Notes: generated from the letters alone by a model not told the origin. A stretch of DNA of 64,000 nt from Bacteroides congonensis (GCF_900130125.1 NZ_FQXY01000010.1:1488001-1552000); one strand, 5' to 3'. Shown: positions 52,469 to 60,420, counted from the first letter of the stretch. Made by a program: numbers and translations.

Positions 52469-53623
52469 TTAAAGTTTGTAACTCTCATAGTTTGAGGAAG
52501 AAATGAACTCTTTTATTTCTTCTTCTGTTGGAAGTTCTATCCTATACTTCTGTACAAAGATATTTGGGTCTAATCCGGCAGTGGCATACTTTACTAATGT
52601 ATCTCCCTTTTCAGTGCAAAGCAGAATACCGATAGGTGGATTATCATCCGGCTGCATCACTTCCGCTTTGAAATAGTTCAGATACATATTTAGTTGCGAA
52701 GCATACTCATGGTGGAACTTGTCTATCTTCAATTCTACAATAACATGACATTTCAAAATACGATGATAGAACACAAGGTCGGCAAAGAAATAATCTTCAT
52801 CAATCAAGATGCGTTTTTGCCGGGCTTCAAAGCAGAAGCCATGTCCCATTTCCAATAGGAAGCGTTGCAAGTTGTCAAGAATGGATTGTTCCAAATCGTT
52901 TTCCGTCACTAATGCACGTTCATTCAACCCTAAGAACTCCAAAGTAACAGGGGTATTGATAACATCTTTAGGTTGTAATAAGGTTGCTTGTTGCTGGACT
53001 AAAGCGGAGAGGGCTTCTTTGTTTTTGGATAGTCCGCTACGTTCGTAATATAAAGATGCGATTTGTCGCTCTAACTCCTTTACAGACCAGCAGCCACGCA
53101 TGGTTTCCATTTCATAGAAAGCACGTTTTACCGGGTTCTCAATTCCCGATATGGTATTTAAATGGGTGGAAGATAATCTGTTGAATAATCTATCAGCCGG
53201 AATCATCCACGTTTCGGTTTGTGGGTATTCTGTTGATAGTTTCCAAACGCCATTTTCAGATTCGGCGGTCACCAACCGCCGAATTGGTTCAGTGAATTCG
53301 GCGGTCAATGACTGCCGAATTTGAATTTGTGATGCAATGTATTGTGTAACAGGTTCTTTTAGTTGTGGATAAACGAGGTACAGCCGCCTAAATTCACGGA
53401 ATCTACGTTCGTTCAGACCTTTTGTTTTCAGTCGTTGTTCCAGTTTTTTCAACAATTGTTCACCGTAGGCGGCACGGTCTTCTCCGTTCTGCTCAAACTC
53501 CACGATATAGCACCCCATAAGCCAGTTACGGGAAGTAAGGGCAAGGTTTACAGCGTGTGCGGCTTGTGCCTGCAACGTGTTCTGTATCGTGCTGATATGT
53601 TTTACTAATGCTTCAAAGTTCAT
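52469..53623 (-). CDS. DUF1016/YhcG-family PD-(D/E)XK nuclease-like protein
   Basis: This 384-residue protein has an N-terminal DUF1016 helical domain (HAVNLALTSRNWLMGCYIVE, YGEQLLKKLEQRLKTKGLNE, RRFREFRRLYLVYPQ), and a second conserved region NPVKRAFYEMETMRGCWSVK with YERSGLSKNKEAL. The C-terminal PD-(D/E)XK fold has YFFADLVFYHRILKCHVIVE followed by LK (the D...ExK triad), HHEYASQLNMYLNYF and PIGILLC. The family is common on mobile elements and near restriction systems; its substrate is not established. Between the domains, residues about 100-121 (QIRQSLTAEFTEPIRRLVTA) are encoded by two DNA palindromes. It is transcribed toward the HTH gene. Confidence 0.9.
   Translation of the reverse strand: MNFEALVKHISTIQNTLQAQAAHAVNLALTSRNWLMGCYIVEFEQNGEDRAAYGEQLLKKLEQRLKTKGLNERRFREFRRLYLVYPQLKEPVTQYIASQIQIRQSLTAEFTEPIRRLVTAESENGVWKLSTEYPQTETWMIPADRLFNRLSSTHLNTISGIENPVKRAFYEMETMRGCWSVKELERQIASLYYERSGLSKNKEALSALVQQQATLLQPKDVINTPVTLEFLGLNERALVTENDLEQSILDNLQRFLLEMGHGFCFEARQKRILIDEDYFFADLVFYHRILKCHVIVELKIDKFHHEYASQLNMYLNYFKAEVMQPDDNPPIGILLCTEKGDTLVKYATAGLDPNIFVQKYRIELPTEEEIKEFISSSNYESYKL
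53260..53321. repeat. Two palindromes inside the DUF1016 coding sequence
   Basis: ATTCGGCGGT (53260-53269) pairs with ACCGCCGAAT (53275-53284). AATTCGGCGGTCA (53295-53307) pairs with TGACTGCCGAATT (53309-53321) with one G:T. The two share the ATTCGGCGGT core, so the coding region contains a duplicated hairpin unit. Confidence 0.75.
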
Positions 53624-53648
53624 AGTTACAAAGATAAGTCTTTTATGG

Positions 53649-54872
53649 TTAAAACTTTAGTTCGGGCAAGCTGTTTATTGCTTCCTCTTTCAATTTATCC
53701 ACCGCACGGGTGTATTTCTCCGTATGCTTCAATCCGCTATGCCCTAAAAGGCTGGCTACGGTTTTGATATTTGCCCCATTGTTCAGAATGTTCACGGCAA
53801 ACGAATGTCGGGCACAATGCCAGCTTATATGTTTGTCTATTCCGGCTCTCTTTACCCAACGTTTTACTGATTTACAGCAGCTTTCGTAAGTAGGTAAATC
53901 GAATATCAAGCAGTTTTTATCTGCCGGGGCTTCACCAATGATAGACAATAGACCATCATTCAGGGGAATAACTACACCACTACTGGCAGAATGTCCCTTT
54001 GTCTTACTTTGCTCAAATTTCAATAACCGATTAGCGTAATCCACATTCTTATAGGTAAGGTCTTTTACATCACAGAAACGCAGACCGCAGTATAAGCAGA
54101 AGATAAAAGCACGTCTGACATTCGGGTTCTCGTTGTCATAATGGCAAGCCGCCAACTTTTGTATTTCTTCGGGAGAAAGAACATCTTTCCGAAGCATTTG
54201 GCTATCCACTTTGCAGGTAACACTTTTGCATGGGTCTTTCAACATTACATCGTGGTCAATCGCATATCGAATAACTTTCTTGAAACGCTGGTAAATGCTT
54301 TTAGCCCCTTCACCTACACTTCGGGATTGCAGGTAGGCTACAAACTGCTCCATCATTTCTTTGGTGATAAGTTCCGGTTTGATACTAAACTCATTCATGG
54401 GGTATTGCTCTTTTAAGAAGTCCTTAAAACGGCTAAGTGCAATTTGTACCATGCGAATATCTTTCTTGGTATAACTGTTGATATAGGCTTGGAAATAGTC
54501 TAAGAAATTGACCGTTCTATCTTTTTTTAACCGATAGCCCAACATACTTTCTTTAAACTCCTGTTCACGCTCCGCACGTATCTTTGTAGCAAGCTCCAAC
54601 GTTTCTTTGTTCTGCTGACGTTCTGCAGGGGTACGGGGCTTATCTATCAGATACAGACTAAGGTTTTCTTTTCGCCTGTTGTGCTTTACTGCAAACTTGG
54701 GCTTACCTTGCATCTTTCCACTATCATAGTACACTTGATTGCCGTTTTTATCTAATACGGGCTTTTCCTCTCTACCTAAATAATACTCTAAGTAAAGGCT
54801 AATTCTACCATCCGAGAGCTTATTTTGTTCTAACTTGGGGTTTTCTTTCGTTTTATTTTCTAACTTTGCCAT
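53649..54872 (-). CDS. Tyrosine recombinase, integrase of the island
   Basis: This 407-residue phage-type integrase has an N-terminal arm-binding region (KLSDGRISLYLEYYLGREEK), a SAM-like core-binding domain (FLDYFQAYINSYTKKDIRMV to about residue 225) and a catalytic domain with the R-H-R-H-Y set: Arg in FCLYCGLRFCDVKDL, HxxR in WHCARHSFAVNIL, His in SLLGHSGLKHTEKY and nucleophile Tyr in HTEKYTRAVDKL. It sits about 245 bases from attR and reads inward. It should integrate the circular island into the 3' end of tRNA-Leu through the 14-bp core. Confidence 0.95.
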   Translation of the reverse strand: MAKLENKTKENPKLEQNKLSDGRISLYLEYYLGREEKPVLDKNGNQVYYDSGKMQGKPKFAVKHNRRKENLSLYLIDKPRTPAERQQNKETLELATKIRAEREQEFKESMLGYRLKKDRTVNFLDYFQAYINSYTKKDIRMVQIALSRFKDFLKEQYPMNEFSIKPELITKEMMEQFVAYLQSRSVGEGAKSIYQRFKKVIRYAIDHDVMLKDPCKSVTCKVDSQMLRKDVLSPEEIQKLAACHYDNENPNVRRAFIFCLYCGLRFCDVKDLTYKNVDYANRLLKFEQSKTKGHSASSGVVIPLNDGLLSIIGEAPADKNCLIFDLPTYESCCKSVKRWVKRAGIDKHISWHCARHSFAVNILNNGANIKTVASLLGHSGLKHTEKYTRAVDKLKEEAINSLPELKF

Positions 54873-54955
54873 TGTTTAGAGGTTTTATCCCGATTTAGGT
54901 ACCATAACCGGGTGATTACGCTAAATAGTTGATTTTCTTTTGTTTTCCGATATTG

Positions 54956-54985
54956 CAAAGGTACAAAAGAAAATGATATTTCAAA
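54956..54985 (-). promoter_or_regulatory. Promoter of the integrase gene
   Basis: On the minus strand TTTG (54982-54985), an 18-base spacer and TACCTTTG (54956-54963). The right subterminal repeat begins two bases upstream, so integrase binding could repress its own promoter. Confidence 0.65.
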
Positions 54986-54987
54986 GT

Positions 54988-55011
54988 GTACTAAAAGTGT
55001 ACTGAATAACG
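54988..55011 (+). repeat. Right subterminal 24-bp repeat (candidate integrase arm site)
   Basis: Same orientation as 29918-29941 and identical at 22 of 24 positions; it begins GTACTAAAAGTGTACTG. It is 106 bases from the attR core and adjoins the int promoter. Confidence 0.65.
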
Positions 55012-55117
55012 GAAAATGGGCAAAATATGGCAAAAATAGAGAAAATAGGAAATATACAAGTGATTGATAATAAAGAAGATATGTTCTTTTATTTTCCTAT
55101 GATTTCTATGGCTTGTA

Positions 55118-55131
55118 CCGGGTCTGGGTAC
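55118..55131 (+). repeat. attR core of the island
   Basis: CCGGGTCTGGGTAC, identical to attL. It is not part of a complete tRNA; only this 3' fragment of tRNA-Leu remains here. Confidence 0.92.
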
Positions 55132-55133
55132 TG

Positions 55134-55165
55134 AAGCGGAGAAAGTAGAAATACTTTCTCCGCTT
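55134..55165 (+). terminator. Original tRNA-Leu terminator, displaced 25 kb by the insertion
   Basis: AAGCGGAGAAAGTA (55134-55147) and TACTTTCTCCGCTT (55152-55165) form a perfect 14-bp stem with a GAAA loop and trailing T-rich sequence, three bases after attR. Confidence 0.88.
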
Positions 55166-55312
55166 TTCTTTTCTACTCCTTGTAACTCGTTGGTTTGCTG
55201 ATATATTTAATCAAGCACTTTGTTATAAGAATTAGTTCGATATGTTTTTCCGTCAAATTCGATTTTTTCGGTACACATCGAACTTATTAGTTTGATGTGT
55301 ACCGTTTGCAGA

Positions 55313-55400
55313 ACATATAGATCCAATATGCAGGACATATAGCTCTAATATGTTGGACATATAGATCTAACGTATTGGGTATATAGATCCATCACTTCAA
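55313..55400. repeat. Four tandem ~22-bp degenerate repeats
   Basis: Units start at 55313, 55335, 55357 and 55379. Each begins (A/G)(C/T)ATATAG(A/C)TC; the first three end in GG. Period 22 is exact, but the units differ at several positions. Confidence 0.75.
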
Positions 55401-55494
55401 GTGTTTAAGTAGTTGATAAATAGACTATTGTTGCTTGATAACTAGGCTATTGCTACTTGGCCACCCAATAGTTAATACATGACAGAGATTTACA

Positions 55495-55557
55495 ATGAGC
55501 ATATTTTGATTTGCTATAAGCATATCCGGATTAGCTATAATGAAATTAGTTTTAGCT
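55495..55557. repeat. Three tandem 21-bp degenerate repeats
   Basis: Units 55495-55515, 55516-55536 and 55537-55557 each begin ATRA/ATGA and end T(T/A)GCT or TTAGCT. They resemble the 22-bp cluster in size and AT bias but not in sequence. Confidence 0.65.
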
Positions 55558-55946
55558 CATGGGATATTTTGAAAAGACAAGGTGAACTGCCCATTTCCAG
55601 TTTCACCTGAATTCAGTCCTTGCTTTCACCTGCTATCTCCTTATTCATCGGCATTTCGAGAATCAGGTGGAAGTGATGAACTGCAATTATAATATAGTTG
55701 CGTTAAACAGCTTCCTAAAAGAGGCAATCCTTATGCATTTACGGAGTTAGACGTTGCAATTTTAGTAGTGTTTGGCTACTTGTGGTACTGCAATGAGTAT
55801 TATAGTCATTTTATACTCTAAAATAATATCTCATAGATAAATAATGTGAAAACAATGTTTTTTCTTTGAGATGGGATTAACTTTCAGTCATTTATGAGGT
55901 CTAACATACAAGAATGTCTTGATAAAGATGATAGGTCGGCAGGTCT

Positions 55947-56450
55947 TTATAAAAGTAAGATATAAATTATACAACATAGAATACCAACTCCAAGCCTTGA
56001 TAGCTTCGTTTTTGTGCTGATATCTATTGATTCTATTTGGTTAATTTTGAATAGTTGTATCTCTATTGCAATAAATAATGTGAAGTAACAAAGTGGGAAA
56101 ATATAGAAAACTATCGGGTTTAATTCTATGAAAATTGCATAGAATGGTAGGATTGCTTTCAATAAAAGCAGAAGTATCAATGCCTGTGTCGAAATCCAAT
56201 ATAGCTTTTTGTTAGTCCAATAACTTATACCTGTAAGTATAAGCATCGTCCATAGAAAGGCAGGGCAAAATGTGTTTTCTTTATATTTGTAGAAATCAAC
56301 AATGCCTCCATACATAGCATCGACTTCCTCCATAGAGTATAAAGTAAAATAGTCATAAACTTCCAGACTGAGTAGAATTATCCCTATAATGACTTCAGCA
56401 TATGGGATTAACTTTGTCTTGTCTTTCGAAATTTGAAGTAAGGATTTCAT
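55947..56450 (-). CDS. Small polytopic membrane protein
   Basis: This 167-residue protein has four predicted TM helices (IPYAEVIIGIILLSLEVYDY; FLWTMLILTGISYW; WISTQALILLLLLKAILPFY; ILCCIIYILLL) and a NPIVFYIFPLCYFTLFIAIE segment. I start at the ATG at 56450 (MKSLLQISKDK), seven bases after the stop of the WG-repeat gene; an upstream ATG at 56483 would overlap that gene by 26 bases. No family is recognised. Coupling to the WG-repeat gene suggests a functional pair. Confidence 0.75.
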   Translation of the reverse strand: MKSLLQISKDKTKLIPYAEVIIGIILLSLEVYDYFTLYSMEEVDAMYGGIVDFYKYKENTFCPAFLWTMLILTGISYWTNKKLYWISTQALILLLLLKAILPFYAIFIELNPIVFYIFPLCYFTLFIAIEIQLFKINQIESIDISTKTKLSRLGVGILCCIIYILLL

Positions 56451-56457
56451 GTGTTGA

Positions 56458-58455
56458 TTAATTTTTTGAATTACTTTTCGCATGCTTCATGCTAAAGTCT
56501 GGGTTCTCATTAGATGGTGTACCCCATTCCAGTATGTATCCATAATTTCCCATAATTATTTCTTTGGGGACATCTTTGCGGATAATCTCCCCTTGACCAT
56601 CATAGTAATTCCATGTATTATTCAATAATACAATCAATTTGGGGGCTCGTTTGTCTCCGATATCTTCTATGGGCATATCATTAATAATGAAATCATATTT
56701 GCAAGGTAGAATTTCCTTGTTTTCCCATGATAAAGCTCCATATTTCCCATTTTTGCGAACTACTATGACGCCACCTTTCGGTAAACCTATATAGTCATAT
56801 TCGAAAGGTATGATAATTTGGTTGGTGTGGGATATCAAACCATATTTGCCATCCTTTAGTGCAAAGTGTGCCTCTGGACCATATTCTACCCAACCTGAAA
56901 GTGCGTCATACATGATTGGTATTACAGTTTTATTATGAATGTCCACTGTACCCACTTTTCCATTTTTGATAACAATGTATTTGGCCTCTTCCGGTTCAAA
57001 GTTATTGTAATACGTATCACAGATGCTATCATATTCAAAAGCTAATTTAATATTCCAGTTTTTATCAAACATTCCGGCTTTGTTGTCAGTGTTTACAAAA
57101 ACAAGTCCATCTTTCAACGTATATATGTCTCTATATATGAAAGGCTGAATGATTTCATCTTTTTCTGAGATAAATCCGTACATTCCTTCTTTTTTAGCTA
57201 TAAATCCTGTAGTGTAGAGGTTGTGTGATGCGTAAAGTGTATCATATTTGAAGGGAATAGTCTGCGTTCCGAAATAGTCAAGAAGTCCCTTTTTGCCATG
57301 AATATCCGAAATATATAATTTATTATCTTCATATAAGTAAGAAGTGATATCTTTCACTGGGAGCTTCCGGACGTTTTTATCAAAAACTGTCACAGTTTGT
57401 CCTTGAGTAGCTAGAAATATATCATTAAAAGGGGAGTATTGGGAAAAACGCTCTATATAATCATAATTTAATGGTAACACAATTTTTCCATATTCATTGA
57501 TAATGCCATATTTCCATTTCTTTGCAACAATAGCATTTCGTCCCAAGCCGAATGGTTTCGCGTAATCATATATTCCGTAAGGAACAATTATTTGTTTGGC
57601 TTTGTCGATGTAAGAGAATTCTCCCCCAATTGAAATTTCGATAGAATCTCTAATTCGTTTGGTTCCATTTCGATAGTTGATGTCCATAAAAAGATAATCG
57701 ATATTTTCTTCATTCTTTTGTGCTGTAATTAACAACGGAAGATTAGTCATATAAGAAGGGAGCCGATTTCTGTTTTGTATAATAATGGAATTATCGAACC
57801 TTGATAGTTGTTTGCCATCGAAAGAAAAAGTAGCCCACTCTTTTCCTTTGGTCACTATGAAATAATCCATTTCATTCGAATATCTGATATTGTCATATTC
57901 GAATGGGATTATGACATTGTTTTTAGAATCAATTACTCCATATCTGCCATTTTTAGTTAAGATAGCAACTTCCGGGTGAAAAAACGCAGCGCTGTATGGC
58001 TTTCCGTCGTATTCCAAGGCAATGACGATTTCTCCTTTGTAATTGACGAATCCCTGCTTGCCATTTTTAATGACGGATATTAGTTCTACATTATCAGAAG
58101 GAGCCCCAACTTTATCATAAATAAAGGGGATAAGGACTTTTTCGGTAATATCTATATAACCTTCTTTTCTTTCTTTTTCTGCGTATATCATCCCGTATTT
58201 ATTTATGTCGTTTAAGAAACTGTATTTGCCGGGCGGTATTATAATTTCTCCTTTTTTGTTTTTGAATCCCCATGCAGAATAATCTTTATTTGTAATCCGA
58301 TAATATTCTATACTGTCTGCCGGGATGATGATTGGCTTTCCTTCCTCATCATATTGGTATTCTTCAAGTATAAAAAACTCATCTTTGCAACTTTGGCAGA
58401 ATGCCATGTTGGGGAGTGATAGTACTAATATGAATAGAAAAATGATTCGTTTCAT
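56458..58455 (-). CDS. WG-repeat protein, exported
   Basis: This 665-residue protein has a signal peptide (MKRIIFLFILVLSLPNMAFC). The mature part is built of about ten WG-type beta-repeats, seen as recurring (K)(Y/W)G(x)I and IPFEYD/LPLNYD blocks: KQGFVNYKGEIVIALEYDGK, RYGVIDSKNNVIIPFEYDNI, KWKYGIINEYGKIVLPLNYD, KKGLLDYFGTQTIPFKYDTL, MYGFISEKDEIIQPFIYRDI, KYGLISHTNQIIIPFEYDYI. The repeats probably form a beta-propeller or solenoid binding surface in the periplasm or at the outer membrane; no enzymatic motif is present. A TACATTTG -7 box (58490-58497, minus) lies 34 bases upstream. It is coupled to the small membrane protein gene. Confidence 0.9.
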   Translation of the reverse strand: MKRIIFLFILVLSLPNMAFCQSCKDEFFILEEYQYDEEGKPIIIPADSIEYYRITNKDYSAWGFKNKKGEIIIPPGKYSFLNDINKYGMIYAEKERKEGYIDITEKVLIPFIYDKVGAPSDNVELISVIKNGKQGFVNYKGEIVIALEYDGKPYSAAFFHPEVAILTKNGRYGVIDSKNNVIIPFEYDNIRYSNEMDYFIVTKGKEWATFSFDGKQLSRFDNSIIIQNRNRLPSYMTNLPLLITAQKNEENIDYLFMDINYRNGTKRIRDSIEISIGGEFSYIDKAKQIIVPYGIYDYAKPFGLGRNAIVAKKWKYGIINEYGKIVLPLNYDYIERFSQYSPFNDIFLATQGQTVTVFDKNVRKLPVKDITSYLYEDNKLYISDIHGKKGLLDYFGTQTIPFKYDTLYASHNLYTTGFIAKKEGMYGFISEKDEIIQPFIYRDIYTLKDGLVFVNTDNKAGMFDKNWNIKLAFEYDSICDTYYNNFEPEEAKYIVIKNGKVGTVDIHNKTVIPIMYDALSGWVEYGPEAHFALKDGKYGLISHTNQIIIPFEYDYIGLPKGGVIVVRKNGKYGALSWENKEILPCKYDFIINDMPIEDIGDKRAPKLIVLLNNTWNYYDGQGEIIRKDVPKEIIMGNYGYILEWGTPSNENPDFSMKHAKSNSKN

Positions 58456-58968
58456 AAGTATTGAGTTTGAAGATTTATGTGTTAACTCACAAATGTAACA
58501 CTTTCTATGGATATCCGGACGTTTTGTGTTGAGTGTTTTTTTGCTAATTCAGATTTTATCTTTATTTGTGGCTAATCGTTCTTTTTCTATCGAAAAAAGA
58601 ATGTTTAGCTCATGGTAATGAGCTACAAGTCTATCATTGTAATTAAGAGTTTTCAGTACAGTGAATAAGGATTTTTGTTGCACTAAACTATAAGTTTTGA
58701 CAAGATAGAGACCAGTAATAGAAATAAAGACTAGTAATAAAAGTAATGATTGGCAATAAAGGGTATTTGTTTAGGATTTGAGGAAAGGTAAAAAGTTTGC
58801 GGAAGGAATTTTCCAGGTAAAGAAAAGTTCCGAACTTTCCCAAGCTGGAACTTTTCTTTTTATGTTCTTAGTAACCCGTTGCTTTGCTGATAGTTGAAAG
58901 GGATTTCAGTTTGGATAATATCCTCAAAAGACATTCAGAGTTGAGTCAACGTATTGTATTCTTTTATC
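58456..58968. other. Intergenic region between WG-repeat and lipoprotein genes
   Basis: 513 bases without a credible ORF. It contains the promoter of the WG-repeat gene at its left edge and the terminator of the lipoprotein gene (58821-58857). The remainder (about 58560-58800) is AT-rich with the repeated word AGTAATA; nothing else is recognised. Confidence 0.6.
58821..58857 (-). terminator. Terminator of the DUF4595-like lipoprotein gene
   Basis: AGAAAAGTTCC (58821-58831) and GGAACTTTTCT (58847-58857) pair perfectly with a 15-base loop, about 110 bases beyond the stop codon on the minus strand. Confidence 0.7.
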
Positions 58969-60207
58969 TTATTTCTTGTAGTTGATGATGTAAACAGCGT
59001 TTGCATTACTTTGGGGACCACCGTTATTGTTGTCAACCGTAATTTTATTGATAAATCCTTCTGCATCCTTACCGTAAGTGTGGGAATATTCATGTACTTG
59101 ACTGTCTGCATTATTATGTGATTTTTCTTTCACCATCATATTCTTGCTGCGTTTGCCAAAAAAATCACAAACTTTCAAGCCGTAGTTTCCATCTTCACAG
59201 AAACAGTCAAGCCATTCTGTGTTTGCGATAATGAAATTTAAATCTATAGAGACATCTGGACGATTTAACTCTTCGCCATAAGTGACTTCGGAATTCCCCC
59301 AGATTTGTTCAGTACCGCTACCGCACGTAATTTTAACTAGATTGTTATTTTGCCATTCCGGCTTTTCTATATATTTTGAATCGCTATCCGGTTTGGTAGC
59401 TTCCACTGAAATGACATGACCATTTTGATAGGAAATATGATATGTTTCATGATATGTTTCTACTGTACCATTATCATTTGTTTTATAACTTGCCTTTGTA
59501 ACATATCCTTCTGCATTAAGTATGAGTTCACCGGTTTGGTAATCTTCTTCATGTGTTTTTTCATTATATTCTGTAAATTTAGTATGCACCTTTTTATTGG
59601 CTGCATCGTATGTAAATTCCGTTTTCCAATCCAAACCATCTCTGCGTTCGTCAGCGTCAATGATATTATTGTTGTTAAAGTCACCGTAAGTGCTGATCTG
59701 TTTTACGGTACCGTCCAGATTGTATGTGAATTCTGTAATTTCTTGTCTCCAATCATCTTTTGCATCTTCCCATTTACAAACGATATTGTCCACAAAACGC
59801 ATTTTTGATACTTCCGGTTTTTCACCATTTGCCTTAGTCTCTTTTTGCTCCACTCTGATACGGATAACCGTGTCTCCACAAGTGATTACAATTTCAGCTA
59901 CTCGGTCTTTACCTGTTAAGTTCGGCTGTAACGTCATGGTCAAAGTGTATTCTCCTGCATCGCCACTATACAGGTTTAAAGCTAGCCAATCGACTTCACT
60001 ACTACGAGTTGTTGTCACATTTTTCACCATAGCTGTCCATGGAGCAGTAGCGGTGAATTTGATACCTTCCGGTTTGCTCGTTTCATCTGCATACACAGTC
60101 TGCGAGGTTGTTGTATTTCCCGTCAGCTGGATAGATGCATTTTCATCATTGTTGCTACATGAAGCGAAACATGCGGCAACAAATAAACATAAAAGGATTT
60201 TTTTCAT
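58969..60207 (-). CDS. Lipoprotein with BACON-like and DUF4595-like domains
   Basis: This 412-residue lipoprotein has lipobox CFASCSNND after MKKILLCLFVAA. Residues about 25-125 look like a BACON/Ig-type domain (IKFTATAPWTAMVKNVTTTR, GEYTLTMTLQPNLTGKDRVA, EIVITCGDTVIRIRVEQKE). The rest repeats short YD/RHS-like strands (EFTYNLDGTVKQISTYGDFN, GLDWKTEFTYDAANKKVHTK), as in DUF4595 proteins of Bacteroides. DFNNNNIIDADE looks like a calcium-binding EF-hand/dockerin-type loop. Surface or outer-membrane location is likely; function unknown. It is preceded by the second structured leader RNA, and a small GCCTTT/AAAGGC hairpin lies just before its start. Confidence 0.8.
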   Translation of the reverse strand: MKKILLCLFVAACFASCSNNDENASIQLTGNTTTSQTVYADETSKPEGIKFTATAPWTAMVKNVTTTRSSEVDWLALNLYSGDAGEYTLTMTLQPNLTGKDRVAEIVITCGDTVIRIRVEQKETKANGEKPEVSKMRFVDNIVCKWEDAKDDWRQEITEFTYNLDGTVKQISTYGDFNNNNIIDADERRDGLDWKTEFTYDAANKKVHTKFTEYNEKTHEEDYQTGELILNAEGYVTKASYKTNDNGTVETYHETYHISYQNGHVISVEATKPDSDSKYIEKPEWQNNNLVKITCGSGTEQIWGNSEVTYGEELNRPDVSIDLNFIIANTEWLDCFCEDGNYGLKVCDFFGKRSKNMMVKEKSHNNADSQVHEYSHTYGKDAEGFINKITVDNNNGGPQSNANAVYIINYKK

Positions 60208-60255
60208 ACGTAAATATTGGCCTTTCAGTTCCCAAAGGCTTTTACATTAAACAAC

Positions 60256-60420
60256 GAAAGCGTGGAACTGCAATGTCACATCTAAGATGAAGGTCCTGAG
60301 AAAACCTAATGAGCAGATGTAGTAATAGCAGCCCACGCTTATAGCGTGAGAACCACTATGCTATCCTTGCTCATTTGAAAATTTCTCAGGTTTTCATCTA
60401 CAAGATAAACATAACGCTTC
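60256..60420 (-). ncRNA. Structured leader RNA, copy 2 (unassigned family)
   Basis: The same architecture as 35954-36104 is read here on the minus strand. P1 is ACGCTT (60414-60419) with AAGCGT (60258-60263). P2 is TTCATCT near 60393-60399 with AGATGAA near 60285-60291. P3 is TTTCTCAGG (60382-60390) with CCTGAGAAA (60295-60303). P4 is TGCTCATT (60368-60375) with AATGAGCA (60308-60315). Then come TGCTAT/ATAGCA and an apical CACGCT-TAT-AGCGTG hairpin (60334-60348). Blocks shared with copy 1 on the transcript strand are AAGCGTTA at the 5' end, GCGTGGGCT at the apex and GTTCCACGCTTT at the 3' end. It lies between a TATCTTTG box and the lipoprotein start. Confidence 0.8.

Larger units (their letters stand above)
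29852..55131. mobile_element. 25.3-kb mobilizable genomic island in tRNA-Leu, carrying a polysaccharide utilization locus
   Basis: The boundaries are 14-bp direct repeats (CCGGGTCTGGGTAC) at 29852-29865 and 55118-55131. Related 24-bp repeats lie just inside each end, and a tyrosine integrase at 53649-54872 faces inward from the right boundary. The native tRNA-Leu terminator now follows the right repeat. Inside are replication/mobilization genes (31135-35776), an oriT-like palindrome, a SusCD-type locus (37183-51484), a DUF1016 nuclease and integrase remnants. The plan resembles NBU1-like mobilizable units, which also use the 3' end of a tRNA-Leu gene (from memory). No conjugation (tra) genes are present, so transfer would need a helper. 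Confidence 0.92.
55166..55946. other. Gene-free 780-bp stretch with clusters of short degenerate tandem repeats
   Basis: No credible ORF is seen on either strand. The stretch holds an 11-bp hairpin (CGGTACACATC at 55269-55279 with GATGTGTACCG at 55294-55304) and two tandem-repeat clusters listed separately. There is also a loose pair of TAG(A/G)CTATTG units 22 bases apart (55421, 55443), and TTTCACCTG at about 55602 and 55624 with complementary CAGGTGGAAG near 55666. It may encode a non-coding RNA or be decayed sequence. Confidence 0.6.

Noticed and set aside
55313..55400. Possible CRISPR array
   Set aside because: Units are contiguous 22-bp degenerate tandem repeats without spacers, and no cas genes are near.
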